Both the position numbers and the translations under genes were made by a program. Shown here one piece after another: positions 38,823 to 46,422 of a stretch of 64,000 bases of DNA (positions are counted from its first letter, which is position 1; the number at the start of each line of letters is the position of its first letter). The DNA comes from Pseudomonas guangdongensis (lineage in GTDB: Bacteria > Pseudomonadota > Gammaproteobacteria > Pseudomonadales > Pseudomonadaceae). Location: contig NZ_LT629780.1 in NCBI RefSeq assembly GCF_900105885.1, positions 1,860,001 to 1,924,000 on the forward strand, given 5' to 3'. The notes beneath the pieces are model-generated. The model was given only the letters and a program-made list of their open reading frames with translations, did not search any database and was not told where the DNA came from.

Positions 38823-39443
38823 CTACTGCTTTACCTCAAGCCCGACGTTGCAGTCGTGGACTACCAAGGTGGGACGCTTGCGGACGCGGCCAACCGTTCG
38901 CGGCTCGGGCAACTGGTCCGGTGGACTGGCGCGCATGCCCCCCAGCGCCAGCACGCACGCTAGTTGGAGCGGGCTGTGGAACTCCCAGCCGTCGCCGCTC
39001 TGTTCGGCACTGTTCTCCAGCCCCTCGATGGCAACCAGATCGACCAGTCTGAACCATCCGGCCCGGCGTGCGCGCTCTCGGTCCACGTGGTTGATGTTCA
39101 GCAGGTTGGCCAGCGCCTCGAAGCCCAGCGCCTTGGCATAGCACTCGCGGTCGAGCATCAGCACGCGGCCGTAGTCCTCCAGCACATCGACCACGCTCGC
39201 CAGCTCCTCGGCACGGTGGTCACGCGCCTGCTGCTCCAGGGCATCTGCTCGGCGCTGGGTGAATGGGCCGGACTGGCGCAGTTTGTGGGCCTGCCGGGAT
39301 AGGGCGTGGCGCTCAGAGCGGATGGCGCTACGCAGCTCACAGAGGTGGCGGACGATGCGCCGGGTGATGGTCAGCAGGTCGCGATGGGTGGTGCCCGGCT
39401 TGCTGCCGATGCGCTCCAGGGTGCACAGGGTGTCGGCGGTCAT
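38823..39443 (-). CDS. Hypothetical island protein, helical
   Basis: A 206-residue protein from [20 protein letters not shown]; the ATG overlaps the stop of the upstream gene (ATGA). The middle is a long charged helical region ([40 protein letters not shown]), and the second half contains [20 protein letters not shown]. No family is recognised and no membrane or signal segment is seen. It is the last gene of the minus-strand replication operon and ends only 37 bases past the array. Confidence 0.6.
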   Translation of the reverse strand: MTADTLCTLERIGSKPGTTHRDLLTITRRIVRHLCELRSAIRSERHALSRQAHKLRQSGPFTQRRADALEQQARDHRAEELASVVDVLEDYGRVLMLDRECYAKALGFEALANLLNINHVDRERARRAGWFRLVDLVAIEGLENSAEQSGDGWEFHSPLQLACVLALGGMRASPPDQLPEPRTVGRVRKRPTLVVHDCNVGLEVKQ

Positions 39444-39823
39444 CGGGTCGGCTCCATTGGGGTGGTGTCGTAGGTGGCGCGCAGCTCGGCGCCGACCAGG
39501 CAGTGGCGGCCTGTCGGCGCATGGCAAGTGCGGCAGCTCATGACGTGGCTCAGGTAGGTGTCACGCGCGGCCAGCCAGACCGGCGAAGCCGTGGCTGCGG
39601 TACGCATGATGCGCGGCGGCTCGCTGGCGGCCTCTGCGGCTGGCGTCAGCTGCTCGGGCTGGATCTCGCCTTGGGGTTGATGATTTAGTGAGGGAACCGG
39701 GGGAGCCGGGGGAACCGCCACGACTGGCGCGGCTTCCAGCGGTTCCCTCACGTTTTCAGCTGAGGGAACCGAGGGAACCGGCCGCCCCCGAAGCCGGCTG
39801 ATCAACTGTGCGGCGCCGGCCAT
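39440..39823 (-). CDS. Hypothetical proline-rich protein with Cys/His cluster
   Basis: A 127-residue protein. The N-terminal half is low-complexity and Pro/Val-rich (RPVPSVPSAENVREP; VVAVPPAPPVPSL) because the DNA there is an iteron-like repeat block. The C-terminal half is more protein-like and has CRTCHAPTGRHC, a possible zinc-binding CxxC-x6-HC cluster. The start at 39823 follows the DUF927 gene stop by 3 bases; the stop overlaps the next gene. No family is recognised; a small DNA-binding or zinc-ribbon protein is possible. Confidence 0.55.
   Translation of the reverse strand: MAGAAQLISRLRGRPVPSVPSAENVREPLEAAPVVAVPPAPPVPSLNHQPQGEIQPEQLTPAAEAASEPPRIMRTAATASPVWLAARDTYLSHVMSCRTCHAPTGRHCLVGAELRATYDTTPMEPTR
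39687..39779 (-). repeat. Iteron-like block A (GAGGGAACC units)
   Basis: Six units lie in about 90 bases: GAGGGAACC at 39690-39698 and 39771-39779, variants GGGGGAGCC (39699-39707) and GGGGGAACC (39708-39716), and the pair GGTTCCCTCA (39741-39750) / TGAGGGAACC (39761-39770) around CGTTTTCAGC. The block recurs in inverted orientation at 44661-44749. It lies within a reading frame here. Confidence 0.8.
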
Positions 39824-39825
39824 GC

Positions 39826-41562
39826 TCAGCCCTCCACCGGGCGCAGGTGGTAGAGCGCCACGGAACTGCCACCCACCTTCACCCGCTTGGAGCGCTTGCC
39901 GTCCTTGCCGCGCTCGGCGATCCACCCGGCCGCGTCGAGCACGTCCAGCACGGTGCGAACCTCGAAGCCAGGCACGGCACGGCGCAGCCCCTCGGCAGTG
40001 AACAGCCACACACACGCTTCGCCGTCCAGACGCCACCAGCCGGCGCGGTCGCGCACCTTGTCAGTCGGGATGCCCAACTCGGAGAAATGCGCCTCGCCGT
40101 GGCGGGTCACGAACTCCAACAACTGCGCCTTGATGGCGGCATCCTCGCTGCTATCGGCGCTGCGCTCGCCCTGCCACTCAGCGAACAGCGCCAGCATGGC
40201 CAAGCGCGCGCTGTCGGGCTCCATGGGCAGCAGGCCGTAGCCGATGGCCAGCTCACCGGCCAGCGCCAGCAGGGCGAAGCGATCCGCCGCGCGACCTTCC
40301 AGGCCATTACGAGCAGGATACTCGGCGCGCATCAGCTCCAGAGCCTCAGGCAGCTTATCCATGTCGCCGCTGGCGATCAGCAGGCGCACGAACTCTGGGC
40401 CGGCATGGCCGTAGTGGGTGACGCTGGCGCACTTGATGTGCTTGGACAGGGCGGCGCCATCCGGCAACCCATGAAGGCGATCCCAGCAGCCGAAGACACG
40501 GGCGGCGCTCACGTCCAGCAGGCGCACCTCCTGCCCGGCCTTGATGCGCTTGCCGGCCTCGGCGATCTTCGCAGCAAGGGTCAGCTCCCCCGACGACAGT
40601 ACGGACACGCGCCAGCGGTTGGTGGTGCGAGCACCTCCGGCGCGGTTGGCGCGGGCGCGGCCGGTGCCGTTGGCCAGGGCGTACACGATGTCGCCTACCT
40701 TGGCCGGATCGGACTCGCCCAGTTCGTCGAGCACCAGCAGGGCGTCATTGCGTTGCGTGGCGATCCCCTCCAGGCCGTTGCCGGTCGCGTTCCAGGTGCG
40801 CAGGAAGTGCTCGCCATGCCCCCACACGGACGCGGCGGCCTGCTCGATGCTGCTCTTGCCGGTACTGCTCTTGCCCCACAGGTTGACGCCCCCGCTCTGC
40901 TGGCGGGTGGGGTACAGCAGCGGGCCGGCCAGGGCCGCGCAGACGCCCAGGATCAGCAACGGGTTGCCGTCGCAGTAGCGCGCCAGCTGCTCGCGCCAGC
41001 CGTCCAGGTCGCCGGCCTTGGTGAAGTCGCCCAGGTCGTGCGCCTCGGTTTGCAGGATGGCGTCCCCCTGCCCGATGTTCTGCCCCGGCATGATGAACAG
41101 CTGGGAGTCATGCCAGCCGGTGGACGTGGCGGCAGTGACCTGGCGCTTCGGGTGCTGGCTCTGGATGTAGCGGTTGAGCTGCTTGAAGCCGTCCGGGTCG
41201 ATCTCCACCCCCATGCCCAGCAGCTCGCCGCGCAGGTCCTCGCCGTTGCCCTTGAGCAAGGCCATGGGCATCGCCCACTCGCGCCAGCGCCCCAGGGTGT
41301 TGCGAAAGCGCAGCAGGCGCCCGAAGTGGCCACCCTCGCAGCTGGTGATGGCCACCACATGCAGGGGGCTGCAAACCCACTGGTCGAACTCGACGGGCTC
41401 GCTGCCACCCTTGCCGTGGCGCAGGCCGTGCCAGTAGACGCCCGCGCGCAGCTTCTGGCCGGCCTGGGTAGTCATGGGCTCGTCGTACACCCGGAAGCAC
41501 GGGCGGCCGATTTCCGGGGCGGTGGCCTTGGGGACCAGAGGGGTTACGTTGGTCGTGCTCAT
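39826..41562 (-). CDS. DUF927-type replication helicase-like protein
   Basis: A 578-residue DUF927 protein, the class of helicase-like ATPase found with P4-type satellites and some plasmids. Walker A lies in NLWGKSSTGKSSIEQAAASV (about residue 234) and Walker B in ALLVLDELGE (about 272); QSGGVNLWG precedes the P-loop as in the family. The C-terminal region (about residues 470-578; KAQLLEFVTRHGEAHFSELG) looks like a winged-helix DNA-binding part. The start MSTTNVTPLVP at 41562 overlaps the stop of the Toprim gene, so the two form a split primase-helicase pair that probably opens and replicates the excised element. Confidence 0.85.
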   Translation of the reverse strand: MSTTNVTPLVPKATAPEIGRPCFRVYDEPMTTQAGQKLRAGVYWHGLRHGKGGSEPVEFDQWVCSPLHVVAITSCEGGHFGRLLRFRNTLGRWREWAMPMALLKGNGEDLRGELLGMGVEIDPDGFKQLNRYIQSQHPKRQVTAATSTGWHDSQLFIMPGQNIGQGDAILQTEAHDLGDFTKAGDLDGWREQLARYCDGNPLLILGVCAALAGPLLYPTRQQSGGVNLWGKSSTGKSSIEQAAASVWGHGEHFLRTWNATGNGLEGIATQRNDALLVLDELGESDPAKVGDIVYALANGTGRARANRAGGARTTNRWRVSVLSSGELTLAAKIAEAGKRIKAGQEVRLLDVSAARVFGCWDRLHGLPDGAALSKHIKCASVTHYGHAGPEFVRLLIASGDMDKLPEALELMRAEYPARNGLEGRAADRFALLALAGELAIGYGLLPMEPDSARLAMLALFAEWQGERSADSSEDAAIKAQLLEFVTRHGEAHFSELGIPTDKVRDRAGWWRLDGEACVWLFTAEGLRRAVPGFEVRTVLDVLDAAGWIAERGKDGKRSKRVKVGGSSVALYHLRPVEG

Positions 41563-42446
41563 GCGTTGGCCCTCCTCAGCTGGCGCAGGTCGTTGAAGTC
41601 GGACAGGTGGAGCGGCGCATCGGCGGGCCACTCGGGCAGCACCAGGGCGCACCCCAGAGCGATGGCGGCGCGACTGGCGCTGGTCTTGCCGGGGTTGCCC
41701 TTGCCCTCGGCCTCGGTCTGGCGGTCATCGTCGCCGGCTACGATCAGCGGGTTGTCCGGGTAGCGGCGGCGCAGTTGCTCGCCAGCGGCGTACAGGTTGC
41801 CGGCGTTCAGGGCGGCGGCGACGGCTGCGCCGGTTTCCTCGCGCAGAGTGGCGGCGGTCGCCCAGCCCTCGCAGACGTACAGCGGCGCCCCGGCCTCAAT
41901 CTGCCCCAAGGGCGAGTAGCAGCCCGTCACCCGGCCGCCGAACAGGAAGCGCTTGGAGCCGTCACAGGCGATGCGTTGCAGGTTCACCAGGCGACCGGCA
42001 TGAACCAGCGGCGCCAGCAGCTCGCCGCCACGCTGGCGCAGGCCGTGCGGCTCCACCCCCTTGGCGATCAGGTACGGGTGGCGGGGATCGGCCGGGCGCG
42101 CGTCGCGCCACCAGCAGGCGGCCCGCTCCTCGGCGTTCGCCCAGCGGCGGCGCTGCTCAGCCTCGCGCCAGCGACGGGCCTCCTCGATGCGCTGGCGCAG
42201 CTGCTCGGCCTCGCGGTGGTCGGCAGGCTCCCGGCTGCTCCAACGGTGGACCTCGCACGTCTTCCAGGTGGCGAAGGAGCCAGCCGGCAGGCCGTCCAGG
42301 TAGAGCACATACCAGCCGTTGCGGCTTCCGGCCTTGTCGCCGGGGACGTGGAAGCGGTGAATCTCGCCGTCCGGGGTCGGCATGAAGTCCAGCGGACCGA
42401 AGGTGGCAGCCATCGCCTCACGGAACAGCATCACGGGATCAGTCAT
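41559..42446 (-). CDS. Toprim-domain primase-like protein
   Basis: A 295-residue protein with an N-terminal zinc-less binding region and a Toprim domain: LYVCEGWATAATLREETGAA (about residue 188, with the conserved Glu) and PLIVAGDDDRQTEAEGKGNP (about 235, DxD). Toprim primases of this type are paired with DUF927 or P4-alpha-like helicases. An Arg/Glu-rich helix (REAEQLRQRIEEARRWREAE) separates the two halves. It overlaps the helicase gene by four bases, and its own start overlaps the next small gene by eight. Confidence 0.83.
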   Translation of the reverse strand: MTDPVMLFREAMAATFGPLDFMPTPDGEIHRFHVPGDKAGSRNGWYVLYLDGLPAGSFATWKTCEVHRWSSREPADHREAEQLRQRIEEARRWREAEQRRRWANAEERAACWWRDARPADPRHPYLIAKGVEPHGLRQRGGELLAPLVHAGRLVNLQRIACDGSKRFLFGGRVTGCYSPLGQIEAGAPLYVCEGWATAATLREETGAAVAAALNAGNLYAAGEQLRRRYPDNPLIVAGDDDRQTEAEGKGNPGKTSASRAAIALGCALVLPEWPADAPLHLSDFNDLRQLRRANA

Positions 42447-42687
42447 GGCGGCGGGCCTCCCGCGCGGCTTGGTGGATGATGGCGACCGCCAGCGACTCGG
42501 CAGCGTTGAGCCATGCGCTGTACGCGGCCTGCCAGTCCGGGCTGATGGCGCGGGTGTCCAGCACGCGGCGATGCGCCTCGGCAGCGGTGCGGATCAGCTC
42601 CAGTTGGTACGGGATCAGCGTTAGAGAGGCTTTCTTCAGGCATGGGGAGGCCGTCGCCGCCTGCTGGCAGCATTGAAGATCGGTCAT
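42439..42687 (-). CDS. Small hypothetical island protein
   Basis: An 82-residue protein, MTDLQCCQQAATASPCLKKA and onward, mostly helical (LTLIPYQLELIRTAAEAHRR; YSAWLNAAESLAVAIIHQAA). It overlaps the Toprim gene start by eight bases and lies three bases after the stop of the winged-helix gene, so it is part of the operon. No known family is recognised. Confidence 0.6.
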   Translation of the reverse strand: MTDLQCCQQAATASPCLKKASLTLIPYQLELIRTAAEAHRRVLDTRAISPDWQAAYSAWLNAAESLAVAIIHQAAREARRHD

Positions 42688-42690
42688 GGG

Positions 42691-43044
42691 TTAGCCCTCG
42701 GAGTTGCTGAGGGCAGTGCGCTGAAGGGAGGCCAAGGCCGTTCGAGCGCGCTGGTGCTCGCTGACCGGGAGGCTGTAACGGATGACGCGGCAGGGCTCGC
42801 CGAAGCGGTTCGGCACCTTCTCCGGCTGACGCTTGAGGCTCAGACCGTGACGGTTGGCCAGCACGGCAATGGTGCTGTTCAGGCAGTGGTCGCCCAGGCG
42901 CTCGGCCTCGAAGCGATTGATGCTGGCGCCGGCCAGCAGGTGGGCCAGCACGCGGGTGATCTTGCTGTGGGGTTCCACAATGTCGGTGCTATGCTGGCCG
43001 TGCGCGCGGCTGCTCAGTTCTTCGGAACGGGTGGCCGTTTTCAT
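42691..43044 (-). CDS. Winged-helix-like small DNA-binding protein
   Basis: A 117-residue protein. The segment SKITRVLAHLLAGASINRFE then AERLGDHCLNSTIAVLANRH reads like the small phage/island winged-helix domain (HTH_39 type) that ends in a basic wing (GLSLKRQPEKVPNRFGEPCR). It is coded directly after the AlpA gene with no gap to speak of. A role in regulating or assisting replication is inferred only from this context. Confidence 0.6.
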   Translation of the reverse strand: MKTATRSEELSSRAHGQHSTDIVEPHSKITRVLAHLLAGASINRFEAERLGDHCLNSTIAVLANRHGLSLKRQPEKVPNRFGEPCRVIRYSLPVSEHQRARTALASLQRTALSNSEG

Positions 43045-43305
43045 TTAGGCAGCCTCCCCACGGCTTTCGGCAATGCGGGCCTCGCACCAGGCCAGCACCT
43101 CTGACTCAATCCAGGCGACGGACTTCGGGCCAAGTTTGATCGGCGCGGGGAAGGTGCCGGCAGCGATGCGACGGTAAATCTCGGACGTGCTCAGAGTGGT
43201 ATGGCCTCGAACCGCGGCCTGCTTGATGAAGCGGCGCGGCTGGGTGCTGGTGGGGGCTGCTACCTGCTCGGGCTGTTGGTGGGCGGTGCGGGTGGTGCGT
43301 GCCAT
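43045..43305 (-). CDS. AlpA-family transcriptional regulator / excision activator
   Basis: An 86-residue AlpA-type protein with a MerR-like HTH: TLSTSEIYRRIAAGTFPAPI then KLGPKSVAWIESEVLAWCEA, the classic AlpA motif. In CP4-57, AlpA activates excision by inducing integrase; in P4-like elements related proteins control replication genes. The start MARTTRTAHQQ at 43305 has GGAGG upstream; the form from 43347 is less likely. It heads the operon 43305-38823. Confidence 0.85.
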   Translation of the reverse strand: MARTTRTAHQQPEQVAAPTSTQPRRFIKQAAVRGHTTLSTSEIYRRIAAGTFPAPIKLGPKSVAWIESEVLAWCEARIAESRGEAA

Positions 43306-43404
43306 CGTTTGCGCCTCCTCGGGCGTCGTTGGGAACGATGGCGGCAATGCTGGCCTGCGTGGTGGGGGTGACAGCTAGGGGTGACATGGTGTCAGTCCGT
43401 ACTG

Positions 43405-44445
43405 TCAGCCATCTGGCAAGGTGTCCGGCTTGATGGCAGACGCTAGGGCTATGGCCTTGCGGGCCGGGTCGTTATTGCTTTGTGACGGCAGACCCAGCAG
43501 CTCGCCGATAGTGTGGCCGACGACCCTCTGCTTAGGCTGCTTTTTGTCTGGGGTGTAGCCCTCCCAGTACTGCGCGACGGCCGCGCGCATGGCCTCCAGC
43601 GCCTTGGTGGCATAGGGGAAGACGACGCCTGATGACGCGCATTCATGCTGTTTCAGCTGCGCTTCTAATTCTCGAATTTTTTTACTAAGCCGGTTGATCT
43701 CGAGGCGGAGGTGGTCCGCCTCATTTGTGTTTTCATGGGGCTTGGTTGTTATTGGTTCTTGCCTGGCTTCCGAGGCAATGCTTTGGGTGTTGGCTAGTTT
43801 TGGTATCGGCCATTTCACCCCTTGGTGTTCCAGCCATCGCGCAGCATCCCAGAGGTCTATCTTCTGATCTATGTCGAGGAAGGATTTGCGTGCGGATGGG
43901 GCGAGCGTTGCGATCTCAGAAGCCTCGTAGCCATCCCTTAGCACTCGAATTGTGTTGCGACACTTGTGTCCTAGTTGCTCCAGGAAAACTGCAATTTCAC
44001 TCGGGGTTGAGGACAATAAGCTGGACAAGAGGGTGTTTGTAGCGATCCCGGTGTTGGGATCTGCTCTGCGCTGGGTACCGATCCCTGCGGCGGCCAGATG
44101 AGCCCATATCGCGTCATTGAATCCGTGGTCTCGGCACTCATTGCAAATGGACTTGAAAGCCTCATTGCGGCGAGGAAGCAGCAAGGTTAGGTCTTCTTCA
44201 ACGCTTGCAAGTCTTTCGATCGCTTGAATTGCGGTGCCATCCGGGTCAGCATCCGGAAGGCCTGTTCCCTCCAGCTTCATTAGTGCCACATCGCCAAGGC
44301 TAGGCCTAGTGCAAGCAAGTATCACCCGAGCAGCATCTTGAATACTCAAGGGGTGCTTGTCGTCGGAGCACGCAACGCTAACCACTAGCTCGGCTGCGGA
44401 CACAAAGCTGGCTCGAACTGACTTTAGAAAATCGGTAGACCCCAT
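43405..44445 (-). CDS. Hypothetical coiled-coil island protein
   Basis: A 346-residue protein of lower GC than its neighbours. The N-terminal two thirds are helical without known motif (GSTDFLKSVRASFVSAAELV; FLEQLGHKCRNTIRVLRDGY). A short coiled coil follows at about residues 245-275 (HLRLEINRLSKKIRELEAQL), then a conserved-looking tail (AVAQYWEGYTPDKKQPKQRV then VGHTIGELLGL). The start at 44445 (MGSTDFLK) is chosen over 44469 because the first residues then look regular. It has its own upstream region beside iteron block B. Function unknown; defence or satellite-specific roles are both open. Confidence 0.65.
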   Translation of the reverse strand: MGSTDFLKSVRASFVSAAELVVSVACSDDKHPLSIQDAARVILACTRPSLGDVALMKLEGTGLPDADPDGTAIQAIERLASVEEDLTLLLPRRNEAFKSICNECRDHGFNDAIWAHLAAAGIGTQRRADPNTGIATNTLLSSLLSSTPSEIAVFLEQLGHKCRNTIRVLRDGYEASEIATLAPSARKSFLDIDQKIDLWDAARWLEHQGVKWPIPKLANTQSIASEARQEPITTKPHENTNEADHLRLEINRLSKKIRELEAQLKQHECASSGVVFPYATKALEAMRAAVAQYWEGYTPDKKQPKQRVVGHTIGELLGLPSQSNNDPARKAIALASAIKPDTLPDG

Positions 44446-44867
44446 GATTGCCCTCCCAGGCATTCCCACTTCCTGAATAGATCGGCCAGCCTGGCGGGAG
44501 GGAAGACCGCTGTTCGCCCCGTCGGGCTAGGCTGGCCGGTAACTCGGTTCCTGTATAGATCAACAGTGAAGGGCGCAGTATACCCGCGCGGGCTTGGGCG
44601 TGTGCGGGAAGGATTCGGCATCGATTCGGATGCTGGCGTGTGTGGCGATCAACTGACAGCAGTTCCCCGGTTCCCTCAGCTGAAAACGTGAGGGAACCGG
44701 GGGAAGTCGCGCTAGCTCTGGCAGTTCCCCCGGTTCCCTCGGTTCCCCCGGAAAAACGTCATGGTCAGGCAGTGAACCGGCCGGAAGCCCCAGGGGCCAC
44801 CAGCCGTGGGAGGGGTCGCATGCGACTTACACTTTCGTGAGATTTCAGGGAACTGAGGGAACAGCTC
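44446..44867. repeat. Non-coding region with iteron-like block B
   Basis: Between the coiled-coil gene and the integrase. GGTTCCCTCA (44669-44678) and TGAGGGAACC (44689-44698) enclose GCTGAAAACG, the exact reverse complement of the pair in block A. Further units: AGTTCCCC (44661), GGGGGAAGT (44699), AGTTCCCCC (44723), GGTTCCCTC (44732), GGTTCCCCC (44741), CAGGGAACT (44846) and GAGGGAACA (44855). Over ~90 bases, 44661-44749 aligns with block A inverted, with a few mismatches. Candidate replication origin or regulator site. Confidence 0.75.
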
Positions 44868-46079
44868 TCAGGCTTTCCGCTTGATGGCCACCACGTTGGC
44901 GCCAGCGCACAGGGCATCGAGCGAATCGGCCCACGTTTGCATCATCCCCCGGCGCTGCTCCAGGTAGGTGGCGTGGTTGTAGGTGTCGCGGATCTCGTCC
45001 TTGTCGCCGTGGGCAAGCTGGCGCTCGATCCAGTCGCGGTTGAATCCGCGCCCGTTCAGCTCGGTACTCAGCAGGTGGCGGAAGCCGTGGCCGGTCTGGC
45101 GGCCTTCGTAGCCGGCGCCGGCCAGTGCCTTGTTCACGGTGTTTTCGCTCATGGGGCGGGCCGAGTTGCGGCCGGGGAACACCAGGGCATGGCTGCCGGT
45201 GATTTCTTGCAACTGGCGCAGGATAGCCACAGCCTGCCGGGGCAGGGGGACGATGTGCGGCCGGCGGGCCTTCATTCGCTCGGCGGGGATGGTCCACACG
45301 GCGGCCTCGATGTCGAATTCGGCCCAGGGCGCATTACGCAGCTCGCCAGGGCGCACGCCGGTCAGCAGTAACAGGCGCACGGCGTGGCGGGTCATCACGC
45401 TGGCGCGGGTGGCGTCCAGGCGCTTCAGTAGCTCGGGCAGCTCGGCGAGGGGGATATGCGGGTGGTGCTCCACCCGTGGTGCGTGCTCGGCCAGCACGTT
45501 CAGGTCGGTGGCCGGGTTGGCCTCTACGGCGCCCTTGGCCAGCGCATAGCGGAATACCTGGCTCAGCCACTGGCGAACCTTCTTCGCCGCGTTCAGCGCT
45601 CCCCGCTTCTCGATGCGGCGCACCAGCTCCACCAGCTCGGGCCGGGTGATGGTGGCCACCGGCTTGCGGCCGATGATCGGGAACAGGTCGTTCTCCAGGT
45701 AGGACATGGCCTTGTCGGCGGTGGCCGGTGCCCAGCGCTTGGCGTTGTAGCGGTGCCACTCGCGCGCCAGCTCCTCGAAGGTGTGGCGCTGCTCGCGCTT
45801 GGCGACCTTGCGGTGCTCGCCGGGATCTTGTCCATCGGCCAGCAGCTGGCGGGCCTCTTTGCGCTGCTGGCGGGCCTGCGCCAGCGATACCGCTGGGTAG
45901 GCGCCGAAGGACAGGCGCTTTTCCTTGCCGTCGAAGCGGTACTTCATCCGCCACAGCTTGGAGCCGTTGGTGGTGATTTCCAGGTACATGCCCTCGCCGT
46001 CGCTCAGCTTGTACGGGGCGGTCTTGGGCTTGGCGGTCTTGATGGCGCTGTCGGTCAGCGGTGCGGCCTTGCGGGGCAT
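44868..46079 (-). CDS. Tyrosine integrase, DUF4102/P4 type
   Basis: A 403-residue site-specific recombinase that inserts and excises the island. It begins MPRKAAPLTDSAIKTAKPKT, the arm-binding DUF4102 N-terminus (YKLSDGEGMYLEITTNGSKL). The catalytic domain has Arg in LTGVRPGELRNAPW (about residue 238), HxxR in TGHGFRHLLSTELN (about 330), His in QLAHGD and the Tyr in DTYNHATYLEQRR (about 366). Its 5' end faces the tRNA gene 164 bases away, as in P4, CP4-57 and similar islands. The frame is intact. Confidence 0.95.
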   Translation of the reverse strand: MPRKAAPLTDSAIKTAKPKTAPYKLSDGEGMYLEITTNGSKLWRMKYRFDGKEKRLSFGAYPAVSLAQARQQRKEARQLLADGQDPGEHRKVAKREQRHTFEELAREWHRYNAKRWAPATADKAMSYLENDLFPIIGRKPVATITRPELVELVRRIEKRGALNAAKKVRQWLSQVFRYALAKGAVEANPATDLNVLAEHAPRVEHHPHIPLAELPELLKRLDATRASVMTRHAVRLLLLTGVRPGELRNAPWAEFDIEAAVWTIPAERMKARRPHIVPLPRQAVAILRQLQEITGSHALVFPGRNSARPMSENTVNKALAGAGYEGRQTGHGFRHLLSTELNGRGFNRDWIERQLAHGDKDEIRDTYNHATYLEQRRGMMQTWADSLDALCAGANVVAIKRKA

Positions 46080-46089
46080 GGCGGCAGTC

Positions 46090-46134
46090 CTTGGGGGCAT
46101 GCAGAACGGATGCCCCCAAGAATGCCCCCAAAAC
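46090..46134 (+). repeat. Integrase arm-type repeats, right end
   Basis: ATGCCCCCAA units at 46110-46119 and 46122-46131 (block 46109-46134) repeat the left-end block at 26626-26651. An inverted copy (TTGGGGGCAT, 46091-46100) adds a third site. They lie between integrase and the attachment core. Confidence 0.6.
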
Positions 46135-46165
46135 TTTGGGCTGCCTAGGGTTTGCTTGGGAATTA

Positions 46166-46242
46166 CAGGCAACAAAAAACCGGCGCTAAGGCCGGTTTTT
46201 TGTGCTTTCCGGGTGTTTTGGGGAACTCCCGGAAAGTCTAAG
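46166..46242 (-). terminator. tRNA-Leu terminator and hairpin at the right island end
   Basis: Downstream of the tRNA on the minus strand: a hairpin with arms 46205-46213 and 46228-46236 (perfect 9 bp), then a GC stem with TTTTTT (within 46166-46204). The 39-bp terminator is identical to 26473-26511, while the hairpin sequence differs from the left one although its structure is the same. Confidence 0.85.
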
Positions 46243-46329
46243 TGGTGCCCCGAAAGAGACTCGAACTCTTACGCTGTTACCAGCGGCGGATTTTGAATCC
46301 GCTGCGTCTACCGATTCCGCCATCGAGGC
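46243..46329 (-). tRNA. tRNA-Leu (CAA), integration target of the island
   Basis: 87 bases with encoded CCA. The 5' acceptor GCCTCGA pairs with TCGGGGC (one T-G pair). The anticodon arm is GCGGA-TTCAAAA-TCCGC, giving anticodon CAA. A long class II variable arm (GCTGGTAACAGC) and T-loop TTCGAGTC are present. Its 3' end is the probable crossover site; TGGTGCCCCGAAAG in plus-strand reading recurs at 26550-26563. Confidence 0.97.
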
Positions 46330-46422
46330 AATGGCCGCGGAGTATAGGGAGGCCCCGCGGCCGGGTCAATCGCACCTTGCGCTACTGGCGCGACAGCCCG
46401 CAGGGACCGTCGCGCTAGAGGC

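Noticed and set aside
44640..44840. 66-codon plus-strand frame with VPSAENVREP, similar to part of the 127-residue protein
   Set aside because: It is the coding look of iteron block B; no SD and no continuation of similarity past the repeat.
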